From the NCBI GenBank assembly GCA_030838305.1, contig JAUTWY010000266.1, forward strand, positions 1-7,363: a stretch of DNA of 7,363 bases, given 5' to 3'. The position numbers and the translations under genes were made by a program. Source of the DNA: Acidobacteriaceae bacterium. GTDB taxonomy: Bacteria; Acidobacteriota; Terriglobia; Terriglobales; Acidobacteriaceae. This document shows, in pieces, positions 5,379 to 7,363 of this stretch. Within the stretch, counting starts at the first letter, position 1. Each line of letters opens with the position of its first letter. A model generated the notes under the pieces. That model was not told the origin of the DNA. It did not search any database and was given only the letters and a program-made list of their open reading frames with translations.

Positions 5379-6353
5379 TTGCGTCAGCAGCCACAACCGG
5401 TGCCTTTCGACGGCGCCCTCGTCATCGACAAACCGCAAGGCAAAACATCTCACGATGTAGTGGACGCCGTCCGTCATCTCGTAGGCTTTCGGCAAATCGG
5501 TCATCTCGGCACACTCGATCCACTAGCCACCGGCGTCCTCGTCTTGCTTCTAGGCAAAGCCACCCGCCTCGTGCAGTTCTACAATGGCCGCCGCAAGCGC
5601 TATAACGCCGGCTTCCGTTTCGGTTTTGCCACCGACACCTACGACTCCGACGGCGAAGCCCAAGGCCTGGATTCCCCGCCCACTCTCAATGCCGCCACTC
5701 TAGAGCGTTTCGCTGCCGAACGTGTCGGTCGCTTCGCCCAGATGCCCCCATCTTTTTCCGCCAAAAAAATCCACGGCCGTCCCGCCTACGAACTTGCCAG
5801 AAAAAAGCAGCCCGTGGAGCTGAAAGCCGTCGAAGTGGAATTGTTCGAATACCGTCTCACGGAAATCGCCGGACCGATCGCGCGCTTCACCATCGAGTGC
5901 TCTTCGGGCACCTACATTCGCGCTCTCGCTCATGAGATGGGCGAGAAGCTCGGCTGCGGCGCGCATCTCGCGGAAATTACCCGCACCGCCGTGGGAGAAT
6001 TTTCACTGGAACAAGCCGTTCAACTTGAAGAACTGGCCGCCGCCGCGCGTCAAGGCAAAATCGAGTCGTGCCTGATCCGCCTGGAAAATTTGCTGCCAAA
6101 TTTCCCGCGCATGAATGTCTTGCCGGTCATAGAGCGCCGCGTCCGGCACGGCTCAAAATTTAATATTTCCGTCGCGCAAATTCAACCGGGCCGCGTCGAG
6201 CCGCCCCCCGGCGCCACCGCTCAACTCGACGGCGGCGAGCCTCGCCCGCCGCGGCTCCGCGTTTTCAACCAGCAAGACAAACTAATCGCCATCGCCGAAG
6301 CCGTCGTGCCCCGCACCTACCAGCCCGTAGTAGTCTTCGACCCCCTGCCATAA
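5379..6353 (+). CDS. truB: tRNA pseudouridine(55) synthase TruB
   Basis: TruB converts uridine 55 in the T-loop of most tRNAs to pseudouridine and also helps tRNA fold. The 324-residue protein has all family landmarks. FDGALVIDKPQGKTSHDVV is at 10-28. GHLGTLDPLATGVL at 41-54 contains the catalytic Asp47. KRYNAGFRFG at 73-82 holds the conserved Tyr75. AKKIHGRPAYELARK is at 128-142, and SSGTYIRALA at 175-184, followed by GCGAHLAEITRTAVGEF. The C-terminal part (~240-324) fits the PUA-like RNA-binding domain, interrupted by a Pro/Gly-rich stretch at ~269-292 that may be a lineage-specific loop. The start is TTG with AGGAAG 6 bases upstream. It follows rbfA as in many bacteria but across a 175-base structured gap. 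It is the last plus-strand gene here; ribF and rpsO, its frequent followers, are absent. Confidence 0.96.
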   Translation: MRQQPQPVPFDGALVIDKPQGKTSHDVVDAVRHLVGFRQIGHLGTLDPLATGVLVLLLGKATRLVQFYNGRRKRYNAGFRFGFATDTYDSDGEAQGLDSPPTLNAATLERFAAERVGRFAQMPPSFSAKKIHGRPAYELARKKQPVELKAVEVELFEYRLTEIAGPIARFTIECSSGTYIRALAHEMGEKLGCGAHLAEITRTAVGEFSLEQAVQLEELAAAARQGKIESCLIRLENLLPNFPRMNVLPVIERRVRHGSKFNISVAQIQPGRVEPPPGATAQLDGGEPRPPRLRVFNQQDKLIAIAEAVVPRTYQPVVVFDPLP

Positions 6354-6417
6354 CCGCTCGTTAATTTTTTCCGGAAATATTTCTGACTAAAGCACCGGCC
6401 TCTTTGCGCTACCCGCA
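6354..6417. other. Convergent intergenic gap between truB and the secretin-like gene
   Basis: This 64-base gap separates two convergent genes, so terminators are expected in both directions. It has a T6 run at 6365-6370 and two loop-less palindromes, TTTCCGGAAA and GAAATATTTC (6374-6383). I see no proper stem-loop followed by a T-run on either strand, so I do not call a terminator. Confidence 0.5.
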
Positions 6418-7363
6418 TCATGGCGGCTGCACCCGCTCCGAAGGCAGCGTGCTCGGTGTAACTCCACGCTCGCCATGCCCCGCAAAAATCGTCCCAGTCT
6501 CATGCTGTGGCGATCGCAACCTGTGAGGCGTGATCAAAATCATCAGTTCCGTATCCGTCCGACTATTGCTTCGCCCGCCAAACGCATACCCAATCCCCGG
6601 AAGCTCCGCGAATCCCGGCAGCCCAGTAATCGCGCGCGTCTCCTCGCGATCTGTCAATCCCCCGATCAAACTCGGCTGATCGTCTCTCACCCGCACCGTT
6701 TGCGTCAGCGTGCGGTTCGAAATAATGGGAATCCCATTTATATTTCCCCCCGCCAACGCCCGAATTTCAAATTCCAGTTGCAGCGTAACTTCGCCATTCG
6801 GATGCAACGACGGCGTGGCCTTCACCTTCAAACCGATATCCATGTATTCCGCGCCTGGATATGGAGTTTGCCCCGAACCGCTCCCCGCTGCCGCCAGCGC
6901 GGCCGAATCTTGAATAACGGTTACCACTCCTTGACCGGTCGTCGATCCTTGCGCCACCAGTGCCACATCCGGAAGTCCGCTGCTGGTAAGCTGCGAAACG
7001 ATCAGCGCCCCGGGACTCGCGGCCGTATTCAGTTCCACTCCGGTCTGAAATGTTCCCCCTCCAAGCCCCAGAAAAACGCTCAACGTGCTTTGCCCTTGGT
7101 TAGTAACCGCAATATCCGGCGAAGCGCCACCCGCAAAACTTCCGAGCTGCACCCCTGCTGGTGTGTTCGCCGTCGGCAACGGAGACCCTGGCGCGGGCGC
7201 GAACGTTCCATCGATCGTAGTGCTGCCCAGCAAAACCGATAACGTGTTGTCGCCTTGATTTGCCACCGCCAGATCGCCCACGCCATCCGCATTTAAGTCT
7301 CCCGTGGCAATCGCTACTGGCGAAGCTCCCACGGCAATTGGTGAATTCGGCGCTTCTGTGAAC
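6418..7363 (-). CDS. FG-GAP/VCBS-like repeat protein fused to the C-terminal half of a secretin (5'-truncated by the window)
   Basis: The minus frame is open from the window edge to TGA at 6418-6420, giving 314 visible residues; the real start lies outside. Residues ~1-150 form three FG-GAP/VCBS-like units. The first has a good Ca-binding-type motif (GDLNADGVGDLAVANQGDN, ~21-39). The second (GSFAGGASPDIAVTNQGQS) and third (SQLTSSGLPDVALVAQG) have lost the acidic loop residues. After a Gly/Ser/Ala linker (~155-164), residues ~170-284 match the second half of the secretin domain: AEYMDIGLKVKATPSLHPNG, EVTLQLEFEIRAL, NGIPIISNRTLTQTVRV, SLIGGL, then ITGLPGFAELPGIGYAFGG and DTELMILITPHRL. A short Gly/Pro tail ends the protein. 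Secretins form outer-membrane channels of type II/III secretion and type IV pili. Whether this protein forms one is unknown, since any N-domains or signal peptide are not visible. It is convergent with truB and probably unrelated to the operon. Confidence 0.82.
   Translation of the reverse strand, partial: FTEAPNSPIAVGASPVAIATGDLNADGVGDLAVANQGDNTLSVLLGSTTIDGTFAPAPGSPLPTANTPAGVQLGSFAGGASPDIAVTNQGQSTLSVFLGLGGGTFQTGVELNTAASPGALIVSQLTSSGLPDVALVAQGSTTGQGVVTVIQDSAALAAAGSGSGQTPYPGAEYMDIGLKVKATPSLHPNGEVTLQLEFEIRALAGGNINGIPIISNRTLTQTVRVRDDQPSLIGGLTDREETRAITGLPGFAELPGIGYAFGGRSNSRTDTELMILITPHRLRSPQHETGTIFAGHGERGVTPSTLPSERVQPP

Noticed and set aside
6475..7242. Plus-strand open frame opposite the secretin-like gene
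   Set aside because: The product is Arg/Pro/Gln-rich without motifs, while the minus strand has clear FG-GAP and secretin signatures.
7330..7332. GTG (minus strand) as the start of the FG-GAP/secretin gene
   Set aside because: The frame stays open to the window edge, and the upstream residues (TEAPNSPIAV) continue the repeat pattern, so the gene is truncated rather than starting there.

Overview
The window looks like a chromosomal housekeeping locus of a high-GC Gram-negative bacterium, most likely an acidobacterium (inference). The reasons are the order nusA-infB-DUF503-rbfA-truB, strong C/G bias at third codon positions, a very long Pro/Ala/Arg-rich IF2 linker, and a neighbouring gene that combines FG-GAP-type repeats with the C-terminal half of a secretin, a style I associate with acidobacterial proteins. 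No rRNA, tRNA, CRISPR array, transposase or phage gene was seen.

Positions 1-5203 read as a plus-strand transcription/translation operon. It holds the 3' part of nusA (5' end outside the window), infB, a 93-codon DUF503 (YlxP-like) gene, and rbfA. nusA and infB are tightly coupled: I place the infB start at a CTG at 1383 that overlaps the nusA stop in the tetranucleotide CTGA. DUF503 follows infB after 27 bases. A 170-base AT-rich, repeat-dense gap (4662-4831) separates DUF503 from rbfA. It ends in a hairpin that would pair with part of the rbfA ribosome binding site.

A second non-coding gap (5204-5378) contains a nested pair of perfect 8-bp inverted repeats and precedes truB (TTG start, 5379-6353). 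Together the genes cover transcription elongation and termination (NusA), initiator tRNA delivery (IF2), 30S maturation (RbfA, perhaps DUF503) and tRNA pseudouridine-55 synthesis (TruB).

After truB the orientation flips. A convergent minus-strand gene (6418 to beyond 7363, 5' end outside the window) encodes degenerate FG-GAP/VCBS-like repeats joined in one frame to a secretin C-terminal half. This fusion is the most unusual protein in the window. The most unusual non-coding signals are the structured rbfA leader and the nested inverted repeat before truB. I found no clear sign of an entirely new multi-gene system.
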